Source of the DNA: Cricetomys ansorgei
Lineage: Eukaryota; Chordata; Mammalia; Rodentia; Nesomyidae
DNA length: 64,000 nucleotides
Direction: 5' to 3'
NCBI GenBank assembly: GCA_026225945.1
Contig: JAMJFZ010002884.1
Coordinates: 124,001-188,000, forward strand
In this document: in pieces, positions 21,931 through 34,215 of the stretch
Layout of the letters: every line of letters begins with the position of its first letter
Numbering within the stretch: position 1 is the stretch's first letter
Notes under the pieces: generated by a model
Databases searched by the model: none
The model's input: only the letters and a program-made list of their open reading frames with translations
Told to the model about the DNA's origin: nothing
Translations under genes and position numbers: made by a program

Positions 21931-23284
21931 TTAAAAAGAACAGAAAAACTGCAAGATAAAACAGATGGAGGCCTGTTCTTTTGATTAGGTAAAGCGATTT
22001 CCTCCCTAAGAGAAAATCATTTGCATTTTAAATTACTTCATTGATTTTTCTAAATACTCTACTAGTTGGAAATGTGAGATTGAGAACCAAATTTTTCTAA
22101 AGATAGGTTGAGAAGAATAACGATGTTTGGAAAAGAATTGTAAGTTGCACTTAGTAAAAAAAGAAAAAAAAAACGTGTTGCTGGATGTGAATAAGCATGG
22201 AAAAAACTCAAATTAAACTTACACCAAGGAAGCAGAAGTCTTTTTGTAGATCGCTGCCGATCAATGAATTAAGTGATCAAGTCAGTAGATTGTTAGATTA
22301 TAGAACAAAAGAAAATGAAAATATTGTAAAGCTCTGCCTGCTAATACAGAACTAGGGAAAGAGTTGATGGATGCAAAGCAGATGGATGGGAAGTTATCTG
22401 ATAATGCACAAACTGAAACTTCCTCTAAGACAGTGAATAATGAACATAACCTACTTAGGGGAATCTTCTGAGAAATTAAACCCTTGGCTGCCAGTTTATG
22501 AAAGGGAAATTTCTGAGTAAGCTGTAATTGTTCTTGAAACACTGAGGCAGTTAAAATCTTCAGCAGGAGGAATGACAGAGAGCATGGAGTCCTCTGAGAA
22601 CACTTGAAAACTAAGCTTCACTTGCGCTGCACAAGACTCAAAGAGCTAACAAACTGAGTAAGGTTTTAAATCTATTCCTTATAGCATGGCTTCACAGAAA
22701 TCCACTAACAAACAACTATGGACATTTTTCTATCCACTTAGGATTTTTATAATAAAGGTTAATAAAGGTCCAGAAATAATTAAAGAAAGTAGACAATAAA
22801 CAACCATGTTGTAGTCACTGATCGCTAGATTCTTTCCATCTGGTTATGTTGAAGTGTTTCTTAGAGTCCAAAATAATCCAAATGAAATGTCTTTGAACAT
22901 GATGAATGAAATGAAATTAAAAGTCTGTTATGTGCATAAGGACTTCCCTCATGTTTGCTCTTTAACTTATGCTTAATTTTCTTGGGTGAAGAAAAGCATT
23001 ATCTTGAGAGTTTCCAATCTAATACTCTATATCCAAACAGTACAGGGAAATTTCATGATTTTCAGTAACATATCTAAGATTTCACTTCCTACATTTTTTT
23101 CAATAAGTTTAGAACATTTTGTTAAGTAACTATTGAATAAATACAAAATTTAATTTTAACACAGGAATGGAAGACCAAACCAAAACAGAAGCACATGTAG
23201 CCTCTAACTTATTATGCTGAAAAGATCAGTAATTAAACTGCACTGGGGGCTTAGAAAATAGGTACATTTTCTTTGTTTCAATAG
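21931..23284. other. No recognisable feature
   Basis: AT-rich intron without an identified gene or repeat. Confidence 0.5.
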
Positions 23285-23985
23285 TGAGTTTACAGTGTGA
23301 CAAGATCACAGTTCTCACACATTGTGTCCCAATTACAGTTTCCCTTTCCCCACCCTCTATTCTTCCCAGTTCCTCTCCACCTCCTCTTGAATCCTAATCC
23401 AGATCCACTCCATTTCTGTCTCTCATTATGAAAGAACAGGTTTCTAAGAGATAATAGCAAAATACAACAAAACAAAATAAAATAAAATATGATAAACAGA
23501 AGCTATCACATCAAAGATGGACAAGACAAACACACAGAGGGAAAGAGCCCAAGAGAAGGCACAAGAATCAGAGACCCATTGATCTGCACACTCAGGAATC
23601 CCATAAAGCACTAAACTGTAAGCCATTATATAAGCACAGGGAACTTGGGCTGACCCACAGACCCATGAAGTCCCAGTGCATGCTTCAGTCTCTGTTCATG
23701 TTGATTTAGAGGACCTTGTTCTGTTCGTGTCCTCCAGCTCCTCTGGCTCTTATACTTATTATGTCTCCTCTTATTTGGAGTTCCCTGGAATCTGAGGGGA
23801 GGGATTTGATGGACACATCCCATTTAGGGCTGAATCTTCCAAGGTCTTTCACTATCTGCAGAATGTCTGGCTGTTGGTCTCTGTATTTGTTCCCATCTGC
23901 TGCAAGAAGAAGCTTCTCTGATGATGGCTGAACAAGGCACTGAGTGTAGATACTAAATAAAGTGGATTCTTCTTGTTTATTACAA
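23285..23985 (-). mobile_element. L1 (Lx-like) 3' end
   Basis: The reverse strand carries the same landmarks as 14803-15480: ATAAGAGCCAGAGG, GGTCCTCTAAATCAACATG, TTCTTGTGCCTTCTCTTGG, GTCTTGTCCATCTTTGATG and the A/G-rich 3' end. Upstream it extends into the AGACATTCTGCAGATAG segment. Confidence 0.88.
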
Positions 23986-24142
23986 CAAAGTTGTAAAGTT
24001 AGAAGAAGACAAGCATGATATAGTCGAAGAATTTAAGACGGAGCTGATTATTTAGGAAAAGCAAATTCTCAGGATTAGGAAAAGCAGAAATTTTGTATGT
24101 TTGTATGTTTGTTGTTCTTGTTTTTCCTATTTCCTTGTAGAT

Positions 24143-24144
<2 letters not shown>

Positions 24145-24188
<44 letters not shown>
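24145..24188 (+). repeat. (CA)n microsatellite
   Basis: Pure AC/CA tract, followed by a G/A-rich stretch to about 24216. Confidence 0.97.
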
Positions 24189-24192
<4 letters not shown>

Positions 24193-24510
24193 GGGGGGAG
24201 AGTGGAGAGAGAGAGAATCTAATTCATAACAAATGAAACAAAATTCAAAATTAAAATAATTAATAAATAAGTACAAAAAATACAAACACCCTTTCTGTGA
24301 ACTCTGCCTGTGTTCTCATCACACAGTACTTTATCTCACTTTTCAAGTTTCATTTTAAACTTTCTTAAACAACTAAAGACTCATTTCTATTTAAATTTCT
24401 CCATTCAACAAACCATGCTATTTTTAAACATGCCAAAATTTTATGAGCTTAATAATTCAATTTGTATGACACTTTTGCTTTAGAGCATGCCCATTTGTAC
24501 ACTTTTTGTT

Positions 24511-24574
24511 GTGCTAGGGGATTGAAATAAGGGCTTTGCACAAGCACTCCTGCAGTGATCTACACTGGTAGCCA
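24511..24574 (-). mobile_element. ID-like SINE fragment
   Basis: GTGCTAGGGGATTGAAAT and GGGCTTTGCACAAGCACTC follow the reverse ID consensus. Confidence 0.6.
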
Positions 24575-24843
24575 CAAACTTTTATAAAAGAACAGGGGAT
24601 GAAGGTGTAGAGAAATAGTATGCCAATTTGTTTACCACTTAACACTAAGCTTTTCAATAGTAAACTAACAAAGTAACGAGAAATAAAAAAATAGTAAAAG
24701 CGTTCCTATTCTGTTTTATTTTAAACTCCAAGGGCAGGATTCTGCAGTAATTTCTACATAATATTTAAGTTATTGTGATCCTAGTAAGATATAAAAATGA
24801 TCATTTAAGTCATCAGGGTGTGAAAAACTTTTTTTGTGAAAAA

Positions 24844-24845
<2 letters not shown>

Positions 24846-24880
<35 letters not shown>
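24846..24880 (+). repeat. (CA)n microsatellite
   Basis: Pure AC/CA tract of about 35 bp. Confidence 0.97.
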
Positions 24881-25062
24881 TTTTAGTAATCCTAGAAAGT
24901 ATAGTGTTTATTGAAGAAAGTACCAGAGAGAAAATTAATGTATAGGTAGTTCCCTCCTGGAATAGTGGTTTAGATACAGTTACAAGAAACTCTTTTAGAT
25001 GAAGGTGAAAGGGATAGATTTCTTTCTGTGCTGAGTTTATGTAGCATTTGATAGTGCATTAA

Positions 25063-25270
25063 ATTTGCAGCAGCATGGTTGAACACAGATTATGCTATGT
25101 AAAGCAAAATAAGCCAGGCATAGAAGATAAAAACTTCATTACCTCACTTATATGTTGAATTTGAAAAAGTCACTCTAAAAAGCCAAGAACGAAATGGTGG
25201 TTGCAGAGGTTAAGGGGCAGGAGGCGATAAGATGATAGGGAAAGATTGGGGAAGAGACACAAATTTTAGT
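25063..25270 (+). mobile_element. Older mammalian L1 3' end
   Basis: CATGGTTGAACACAGATTAT, GCAAAATAAGCCAGGCATAG, CTCACTTATATGTTGAATTT and GAAATGGTGGTTGCAGAGG match the L1M-type 3' UTR, distinct from the Lx-type copies elsewhere in the window. Confidence 0.8.
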
Positions 25271-25276
25271 GCTGTT

Positions 25277-25447
25277 TTATTTTTTGTTTGCTTTGCTTTT
25301 TGGTTTGTTTCAAGACAGGGTTTCTCTGTTGTAACTCTGGCTGTCCTGGAACTCACTCTGTAGACTGGCCTTGAACTCAAAGGGATCTGCCTGCCTCTGC
25401 ATCCTGAGTGCTAGGATTAAAGGCATGTGCCACCCTGCCTAGTTGTT
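25277..25447 (-). mobile_element. B1 SINE
   Basis: Well preserved reverse B1: CAAGACAGGGTTTCTCTGT, CTGGCTGTCCTGGAACTCA, GGCCTTGAACTCA and GTGCTAGGATTAAAGGCATG. Confidence 0.92.
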
Positions 25448-25541
25448 ATTTTATTTTTAAACTGAAATTCTTGAGTACTTCTTGAGAAAATATCCAATTT
25501 CCCAATTTCTTTAATGAATGGTTTTTTATGAAGATGCTGTT

Positions 25542-26204
25542 TGTGGGACTGTCCTAGAGCTAAGAGTCAGTCAAAACTGACTTGGAACCCCACGTCATCC
25601 CAGGAGATGAAAACAGCAGGCATTTGGCTGCTCCCCACTTTAGTTCTGGCCAGAACCCAGCTAAATATTAAATATTGCCTGCTACACAGAAGGTCATTGC
25701 AAAGAAATGTGTCTTGGTTGGTGCTTATCTGTGCAGTAGTTGGAAGTCTAGGGATGAGTCCATTTACTGATAAGGTGCCTTCCTCTTTTTTTTCCCTGTG
25801 AGACCATACCTTATGAAGAAGGTGTCCTTGCAAGACCTTGACACTTAGACTGGATCCCCACATGCAAATGAGTCTGCTCTGGAATCCTTGTCTTAACCAA
25901 TGGATCCCAACCCTGAGTAACAAAGACCTTCCCCTGCTTTTGGTCCTATATATGTACCCTACACACCACATTAAAATTGAGACACCTCCTGAAGCATGTC
26001 CTGAAGGTCTGTACACTTGTCCAACTCACTGGAGATCTGCCAAAGACAAGGAAGGATGCTATAAACCCACGGCTGTCCTGCCACGCTGTCCTTCCCACTG
26101 CATCCCTCAACCTGGAACCAGCCATGAGCAGCCCCCAACTCCGGGCAAGGGGCCATTGGTGGAGACATGCACATGGTAGGAGGATTCCACCTGCGGGACC
26201 TACA
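25542..26204 (+). mobile_element. Solo LTR, class II (ERVK)-like, copy 2
   Basis: A 663-bp element starting TGTGGGAC and ending CCTACA, flanked by GCTGTT (25536-25541) and GCTATT (26205-26210), an imperfect 6-bp duplication. The first 430 bp parallels copy 1 in the same orientation; the last 200 bp is diverged. TATATATGTACCC is TATA-like. The overlapping frames (up to 149 aa) are noncoding LTR sequence. It is not the second LTR of one provirus, because each copy has its own flanking duplication. Confidence 0.68.
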
Positions 26205-26667
26205 GCTATTTATTATTTATCTTTAATCTTTTATACTGATTTAAAAAGCCAAAGTCCAAATATGCATAATGAAAGAATTTGGGGAGTTGCATTGCCTTTA
26301 TATTGAATATAGATGCTTTTATTAATAATACATAATATTATTATGTATATCAAAGCCTGTCGTCACTTTAAAGTTCTTAAAGGACAATACCTTAAACATA
26401 TTTCAGGTGATAAAGTCTCGATTAAAAGTTACTGTTTTACTTTTACCCAAACCTCCAAAATAATCCCATCTTACTAAAAACCATGTGTCTTCAAGCAAAG
26501 GCTTTGATTTTCCCGCCATATCAAATATGGATATCTCCTTACTAAAAGTGAAAATGATAAAAAAAAATAAACTCTTGAACCTTTTAAACAAGACAAAAAT
26601 TGTTAATATCAAAGCAAAGAATTCATGTAATTTTTTTAGACAAAGTATTGACAAAAATGCCCATATC

Positions 26668-26830
26668 AACAATGCAGCTCATTTATTGTTCACTATGTGT
26701 CAGACATTTATATATAGTTGCAGGCTTCTGGAAATTGGTATATAAATAGAGCACAGTCTTTGTCAAGAAGAGGATAAAATATAGCATGAAATCTTAATAA
26801 CAGACATCAATGTTCATTCAATGACCTGAA
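26668..26830 (-). mobile_element. L2 relic
   Basis: TTCACTATGTGTCAGACATTTA resembles reverse L2 (consensus TACTATGTGCCAGGCACTG); the rest is decayed. Confidence 0.4.
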
Positions 26831-28481
26831 GTACTTTCTATACAAATTAAGCCCAGAAGAAAGGATGATGAATATATTTAGGGCAAATAATTTTAGGTGA
26901 CTAAGGCAACAATCATCCTGAAAGAATATTTACTGAGTTAACATACATTTTTCATCATGGGTGAGCAAAGTAGAACAGCATGAGAAAGTAAAGAATTGAA
27001 CTAAGGGAAACAGTACCTGGACAAGTGTCAGCCATAGGGTATTGATCTCAAAATATTCAATGCAAAGAGACAACTGTGCAGATAAGACTTTGTGTGAAAA
27101 AGATAAAAACATTGTAGCGAACAATGTTGGATTGTTTCTCAACTCCAAAATTGTCAATCATTATGACTTTTAAAATAGTCTAAAAGGTCTAAAGTTTAAA
27201 AATTAAGAGACACAGAATTATTTCTTAAGAACTATACAGGGAAACATTATTAAATGGACAAAAAAGTAGAAGTTATAATGTTTCATGCATTATCCTTACC
27301 ATTTATCCCTATTAGATCATAGTTTTCCAGAAAGAAAATTCTGTTAACAGATTAATATTAAGTCTGTAATTAACAGAATACCCTAGGGTATCAAGAAATA
27401 TATAATGATATGCATATTAATTTCCATGAAGCTGCCCTTGTGAAGAAAAATTAGTGAGATTATTACAGGTTATTAAACTCATGAAAACTCACAAAATTAA
27501 AAAAAATTATTTTGTATAAAATATTTCATTCTGATATTATCATATATACATATGTTTACAAAGGAAAAAAATATCTCCCAGGAGTTAATGCTGATGTTGG
27601 AGAAAATATGGGGCATGTAATTAAATTTTACTGCAAGGGAGACAATTTTCTAGCTCAGATTTTAGTACATTCCTTTGGGAAATGGGTTGGGAGTTAAGAC
27701 TGTGTCATTAAGTGGAGCATTCATTATGTAAATCCTGGATCTAATTTAGATCCTGAGAGGAAAAAATCAAACATGCTATTAATATTAAATATGCTCCTGA
27801 TCTCATCATAGGATCAATCAGATGACTAGAAAGGCACTATATATTAAACAGTGAATGTTTTTGTAATTCTTTAAGATTTCATTCCTATTAAGAAAATGCA
27901 AAAAAAAACTATATGTCTCATATTAAAGATCTACTTGGATAACTGAAAGAACATTTTCTTGTTCTCTGTGTGCCAATTACTCCAATTACACAAAACTCAA
28001 TTCACTTAACAAAAAGAAAATCTTCCAAAGTGGAAGGTACAATCCAAACAACTGTGATTTTCCTTCATGATGTAAATTTGTAACCCACTGTATATGTTGA
28101 ATTTGATCAAAACTGACAGAGGAAGAAAACCATATTTGCTGAGCAAATGAATTCTTTCAAAGGTAGCAAGCTACTACATCTAAAATTAATCATCTTGCAG
28201 GCTGTATTCCCTCAATCTGTGTATGTCATATAAATCATTTTGAGTTGGCTGTTATTTCTAAAGTGATTTTTTTGACAGATGTCTTAAAAGGAGTGAAAAA
28301 GAGAATGAAAGTCAATTTCAAATGACCGGCTAGCTAGGCTTATGATATAATAAAATAGATGAAATAGTCCTTAAGTATGGGAATCGGTGGCCCCTATGAT
28401 GTGTATACATTTTGTTGGACACTTTGGTACTAAATCTGCCCTATAAATATTTAGCTGTAGAATAATATCAACAAGATTTGG

Positions 28482-28483
<2 letters not shown>
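26831..28483. other. No recognisable feature
   Basis: AT-rich intron; no gene or confident repeat seen. Confidence 0.5.

Positions 28484-28552
<69 letters not shown>
28484..28552 (+). repeat. (AT)n microsatellite
   Basis: Nearly pure AT tract of about 65 bp, self-complementary. Confidence 0.97.
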
Positions 28553-29564
28553 TCCCAGAGTTTTATAAATCACAAGCAGATGGGATTTATTTTGAGTGTT
28601 TGTAAAAGTAGGGAAAATAAAGAAATTCTGTGAAAAAACCTGGATTTAAGCATATGTAAATCACTAATAACGAGAAACAAAGGAAATTGCAGAATAGCAT
28701 GTATTCTCTTTCAAGCATTCAAGTGTAAAGGAAAATTAGCAATTTTATTAATTGCCTTATATGTTTAGGGTTAAGCAACATAATATCGCCATAGAAAAGA
28801 TGCTATAGGAAATCTAAAATCAGAGCTAGACAAAATACAAAACAACAATATTCCATGTTAAAACTTTCAGAAAGAAAATGAATCAAAGTTTGACAGATGA
28901 TTATAATCATATCTTGACACATGTTATTGGGTTTTTATGCTAGCATTGTGCTTACATCACCATTTGCTTAGTTTTTCTAGGTGGAAAAGTGCATACATTT
29001 CAAACATTAGTCATTGTACAAAAGAACAATATGTTTCAAATTGGATCATTTTCTCCATGTTTTAATGTTTAATTAGAACACCTCTCCCTCTTCCTGCCAA
29101 CCGCAAACATCCATCTCAGTATCTCATGGTTAGGAAAATGGCTGATGAACCACAGTGAGTAACTAAAGCATTTAATTCTTTTAGTTAATGCAATTGTAAC
29201 TAAATATTTAGAAGAGTTCATCCTGATTCCCTCTAGCAATTTCATCCTGATTAAAATCAAACTGGCACTAGCAATATAGTTATTTGGGGAAAAGAATAAA
29301 TGGAAAGTTACTAGCCTGATTGGATATGCTTTTTCTGTACTCAGAGGTTACAGCAGCATAACTATAACTTTTTTAAAAAAGGATCATGTGAGTGCAGGAC
29401 AGATATGTTTAAATAACCTGTGAACATCATTTTTCACATAGGAGGGTTGATTATCTATACATTAAATTAGGATTCCTGCTTTTTCTTTGGCATTCATTTT
29501 GTGGGTATCTCTGTATCTAGTGATTATCCGTTATCACTCTAGCTGAAATATTTCTCTCCTAGGT
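28553..29564. other. No recognisable feature
   Basis: AT-rich intron without an identified gene or repeat. Confidence 0.5.
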
Positions 29565-29765
29565 CAGAGGATCTCAAATGAGGATGATTTTGCCCACCAG
29601 GAGACATTTAACACTGTGTAGACTAGACATTTTTGCTCCACATAGTTGATAGAGCATTGCAAATGGTGTCTGGTATAGGCCAGGAAAGCTGTAAGCAAAC
29701 ACTGGACAGCCATCTGCCACAAAGGTTAATGGCCCCTAAGTGTTAGGAGATGTTGATGTTAGGAA
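29565..29765 (+). mobile_element. MER20 (hAT-Charlie) DNA transposon relic
   Basis: ATGATTTTGCCCACCAGGAG, ACATTTAACACTGTGTAGAC, GGTGTCTGGTATAGGCCAG and CACTGGACAGCCATCTGCC track the MER20 consensus as I know it. Nonautonomous; no transposase. Confidence 0.75.
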
Positions 29766-31384
29766 GACCTAATCTAGTTCTACCGACTCGGGGTACTGAC
29801 TTTTTCTAATTATTGTACTGTTTTCTTCTTTTCTTTTTTTGTTTTTAACTGAGTAATCCTTGGTGTCTGTTCAATTATATTTTCCTAGTATCAACTTCTC
29901 TTCAGGTCTGCCAGCCAGCTTTTGTGGTTCTAGCAACGGGAGGGGATTTGAAAGGAGGATTTCTTGGATTTAGGAGTAAGAGGACAGCCTTGTCGTGTCT
30001 TAAAGGACAGGTCTTATCTTAAAAAAATTAAAATTAAAATTTTAAAAAGGAAAACAAGAACAGAGATTAGACATAACCCAGCAGTAGAGACCCTGCTTAA
30101 TTGTAAGACATACCGTGACAGTTGATGTGGACTCTCAAATTAATGACTAGAAGCTATTAAATAATACTTGATACAGTTGCGCTGCACACTATACTCTCCC
30201 CTCATCCACCTTCCATACCAGTTTCTTCTGTCTGTCTGTTTTCTTATCTTTTTTCCCCTGTATCCCTAGCAAACATGAACAAAACCTTAAACATGCTCTT
30301 TCTCTCCTTATATGATGTCTATTACTGTATGGGTTGCTACAAATGAAAGTTAACTGAGGGGACACTGTATTATTATTTATGGGTAATAACATGAAAATAG
30401 ATTGCTTTCTACTTATGTGATTCTTGAAGGTGGGAAATAATCTCTCCTTCCATTGAACTCTCTTCACAGGGTCACATTCATGTGGTTATTTTTATAACCT
30501 CTCTTGTTTTTACTTTGTGGCCCAATGCACATGCCAGACACTCAAGAAATATAGCACATGTAGCATACAGTAATAGGTGAAAGTAAAAATCCAACGAAGA
30601 AATTTTAAATAGTACATTGAAAGAATTGACTCCATTCTGATGCCTCTGGCAATAAACATATGCATATTTAAGACATCACATTAGATGCTTAAATAATTTC
30701 ATTAATATATGATAGGGAAAATTACGTAGTTTTTAAAAAGAAAAAAATAAGCATGATTAGCCCTTTTGGAAATATTAATAAATATGATCATTTTCTATGC
30801 TGAGCAGTATATAAATAATCACTTTATAGCAGTCATAGGATTGAACTCAATAGGTAGAAATAGACACTTCTAAAATGTTCTTTTCAAACTAACAATATCT
30901 GACGACTATTAAAATTCTCTTTGTTTTGAAACAAAATATGTAACTTATAATTTACCACATTTTGGAGATGAGTGTTCTTTCTAATAGTCAAGCTAAATAT
31001 ATGCAAAGTATAAAAATACTCCTGAAGTCAAAATTGAGAGTTGATAGTTATTTCTCCAGAGAGGAGTACTTTCAGTATGAAAATGAAAATAATCAATTAT
31101 AGAAATGGAACATTTCTCTTGGAGAAAATCTAGAAGCATCTCTTCTCTATCAAGGCAGGAAATTAAAGCTTCAATATTGTTCTATCATATCACTTTTCCT
31201 CCTAAACTTTCAAGAATTCTCAGCTAGGAGCAATTCTATCAATAAGATACATAGATCTTACTTTTCTTCAACAAGCAATAGCTTGTCTGGCAAACAAATT
31301 CTATGAAATAATCTTTTCTTTTGTACCAATATTTTCTTTTAATTTGTTTCAAATATGAAAAAATACAGTTGATCAAGAGACTCC
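29766..31384. other. No recognisable feature
   Basis: Intron with no identified gene or confident repeat. Confidence 0.5.
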
Positions 31385-31495
31385 AAACCATTTTGGATAT
31401 AGATATTCAACACTATATTCCTAAGAAGGCTTAGCAAAATGTTGGGGTTCAGTAAATATCTATTGAATGAAGGAATTATTGAACAGCTGAGATTG
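31385..31495 (+). mobile_element. L2 tail relic
   Basis: GGGGTTCAGTAAATATCTAT then TGAATGAAGGAATTATT matches the L2 3' end (GTGCTCAGTAAATATTTGTTGAATGAATGA). Confidence 0.6.
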
Positions 31496-32104
31496 GTATG
31501 ATTATATACAGGACTAAGAGAAAGAAAACAATAAAAAATGATTTTCAAATAATTAAATTGTTTAAAAGTTGTGAAAGACACTGAGCTGATAACAAATGTA
31601 AAAGGTTGAATGAGATGCAGGCATACTTTAGTTTTAATGCAGAAATCCTTTCTAACTTATATTTTACATTAGTCTGTGACAGAACCAAATAAGCCTGATA
31701 ATGTATGTCCAGTAGGCCACATTACTCCTATTAAGTCATCTCTTTTAATGGCATTAGGGAGTGTGATTTCCCTTTTGCCTCAGTGCTGTATATATGGCTG
31801 ACAAATATGCATTCATTCCTAGCTCAAAAATGTTGGTTGCCATTGATTTTCTGCTTCAAATAGAAAGAAGTGTTCTAATAATTATTTGAAGGAAAATACC
31901 TATCACTGCACTAAACTACTTCTATCCTTAATTTCTTCTTGTTTAAAATGGAGTTAGTTAGTGTCACAGGGTTATGAATGTTGATAGTGATAAATATATA
32001 TTTATATTTATTTATCACCATATATATATATATATTAAAACAACTATTGCAATCAATATAACTGTGATGACAAAATAAATATATTGATATCCATTAAAGG
32101 GCAT

Positions 32105-32440
32105 TATAACTTGAATATAAATTATCTCCCATGGGCTTATGTTTGAATGCTTGTTTCCAGGTTATGTTGTTATGTTGGGAGGCTGTAGAAATTTGGGAGG
32201 CTGCCTGATGAAAGCAGGCCCTGTGGGACAGACTTTGTAAGCTCTCAGTTCTCAGTGCAGCTCAGTTTCCGTGCACTCTGGTTGTGCCATCGTATCACAC
32301 TCCCATTACATGAACTTCATCATCCATTCCTGCACAATTGACTGAAATATCTCTGACAGCATGGACCCAAACAAATTTAACTCAAGGGGGTGATTCTGTT
32401 AAGCATTCTGTAATAGCTATCCAAAAGTTACTAGTATAAT
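32105..32440 (+). mobile_element. Candidate MaLR-like LTR relic
   Basis: GGGCTTATGTTTGAATGCTT, GTTGGGAGGCTGTAGAAATT and GAAAGCAGGCCCTGTGGG recall ERVL-MaLR LTRs, as does the terminal TTCTGTAATAGCTA...AGTTACTAGTA. Family not certain. Confidence 0.45.
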
Positions 32441-33744
32441 GAAGGTACCTGTTTAATGAGTTAACATCCTTGTAGTTGAATACAGTGTACTGTGATATTA
32501 GCTTAGGTGGCAGGCTGTATACTTTTCTTCACATATTTAACTTATTACATGCTTCTCAATTTGTTCCCTAGTGCTACGTTTAACTATTAATGCTTTTGTT
32601 AGAGGACAAGTCAAGCAAACATTGCATGCTTACTGTTTTAACCAGTATTAACTGCATTCTAAATTTCTAATGTCAATTTCCTGATAAATGTCAAATAATA
32701 AGGCTGCATATTATATTGCTCCTCAAAGGGCTTAGTGTTTAGTCCTTGATTTGCTCAGTAAAAAGTACAAGCTATTCCTGTGATGTTTTAAGATTAAGTT
32801 TTCATTTCATTGCATTTTTATACAAAAGCTCTTGTTATGTGTAAGTGTGAAATAAGAGAAATGATGCTGAATAAATAAGAAATGTGTAGAGGAATATTGA
32901 ATCAAATAGATGCAAGACTATCAAAATCACACAGCTGTGGATTTACTCTTTGTGATATTCCAGAGAAGAAAAGAAACATTGAAAGGCAAATTAGCAAACA
33001 TGGCACAGTCTTAACACCTTCCTGTGTTAAATACATATTTCTTATCCATTGTGTTCAGAGTAGGAAATGGCTGTGTTGCATATTGGAAGTACTATGAACC
33101 ATCCACATCCACTTCTCCCTAAAGACAAAAAATGTCATGATCATCTTTAGTGCCGTGAGGGATGAGGCAATCTTCCTGGGGATGCTGTTCAGATATGTTG
33201 ACCAAAATAATTCTTCATCTAGGAAACAGACTTTCCAAAATAGCGATAGACACAACAGATGCTTAGGAGGAGATGGTGCAGAAAGTCTCAGCATCACTGT
33301 TCTATTATTTGAATATATTTTTAAATTAAGCCTGTCTGAAGAGTTGTCAAATTCATACCTTTTATAAATATTGAATTTTTTACATGATGATTTGTCTCAA
33401 AAATGACAGGCAATGTTCTCAGTAATAGCCTCAAACAACTTCACTTAAAAAAATCACTGTGCCATATTGCCGTTCTAGTCTAACTACTAACTTACTAATA
33501 TCACGACTAGTGTTTGTGTTAAAATTAGAGGAAATACTCATTCATCGTCTAATTTTGCATTTTTGGCTGTAATGAGTCAGTTTATGAGTTATAATGTCCG
33601 CATTCTCTCCCATTTAAAGGCCTTAGCATTAGCCCAGCCCATGGGCAAGCAAGTCTGGCCAATATTCTCTTCAATCAATACTCCTAGCTGGCCAAATTGT
33701 ACTGGTAAAAACCTCTGGGTTTGATTTGCTAATCAAAAATCTTA
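32441..33744. other. No recognisable feature
   Basis: Intron; short opposing open frames at 33055-33367 show no protein family and look like chance. Confidence 0.5.
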
Positions 33745-33965
33745 TTGGGGCTGGCTAGATGGCTCACCCAGTAAAAGAGCTTACCATTAAGCTTGATAAT
33801 ATAAATTCAACCCTTGGAACCCATATATTGGAAAAAGAAACTGACGCCAGCCAACTGCTCTCTGACCTCCACATGTGCACCACGGTACACATGCATACAA
33901 ATACCCACATAAATAAACACATGAATATATCAATTAACTAATTAACTAATTAATTAATTAAACAA
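33745..33965 (+). mobile_element. B2/B3-type SINE with (TTAA)n tail
   Basis: GGGGCTGGCTAGATGGCTCA, CAACCCTTGGAACCCATA, CTCTGACCTCCACATGTGCA, then a TAATTAAC-type tail at 33932-33961. Confidence 0.92.
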
Positions 33966-34059
33966 CTTAAAGAGTTTATGTTGAACTTTCTGGTGCATTC
34001 TTTCAGTTCTGGTGATTTGGGCTTAGGAGTTAGAGTCTAAACTGAACAATATATGAAGA

Positions 34060-34215
34060 CCTTGTCTCTATCAGGGTTTGGTAGTAATTTCAGCACTGAG
34101 AAGGTTTGAGGCAGGAGAATTGCCATAAATGGAAGGCTAGCTTGGGCTTACATAGTGAGTATCACACCAGCCAGGACTTCAAAGTGAGATCTTGTCAAAA
34201 TATGGAGCAAAAAAC
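34060..34215 (+). mobile_element. Degraded B1-like SINE
   Basis: TTTCAGCACTGAGAAGG, GAGGCAGGAGAATTGCC, CTAGCTTGGGCTTACATAG and GTGAGATCTTGTCAAAA follow the B1 order. Confidence 0.6.

Noticed and set aside
25567..26179. 149-aa and 113-aa open frames on opposite strands
   Set aside because: Both lie within the solo LTR at 25542-26204 and resemble no protein.
20272..26204. A single provirus bounded by the two LTRs
   Set aside because: Each LTR has its own flanking 6-bp duplication, and the interval holds a SINE, L1 pieces and microsatellites but no retroviral genes.
29565..29765. Possible small exon or RNA
   Set aside because: Explained by a MER20 DNA transposon relic.
33055..33367. Overlapping 80-aa and 76-aa frames on opposite strands
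   Set aside because: No domain, no splice support; chance frames.
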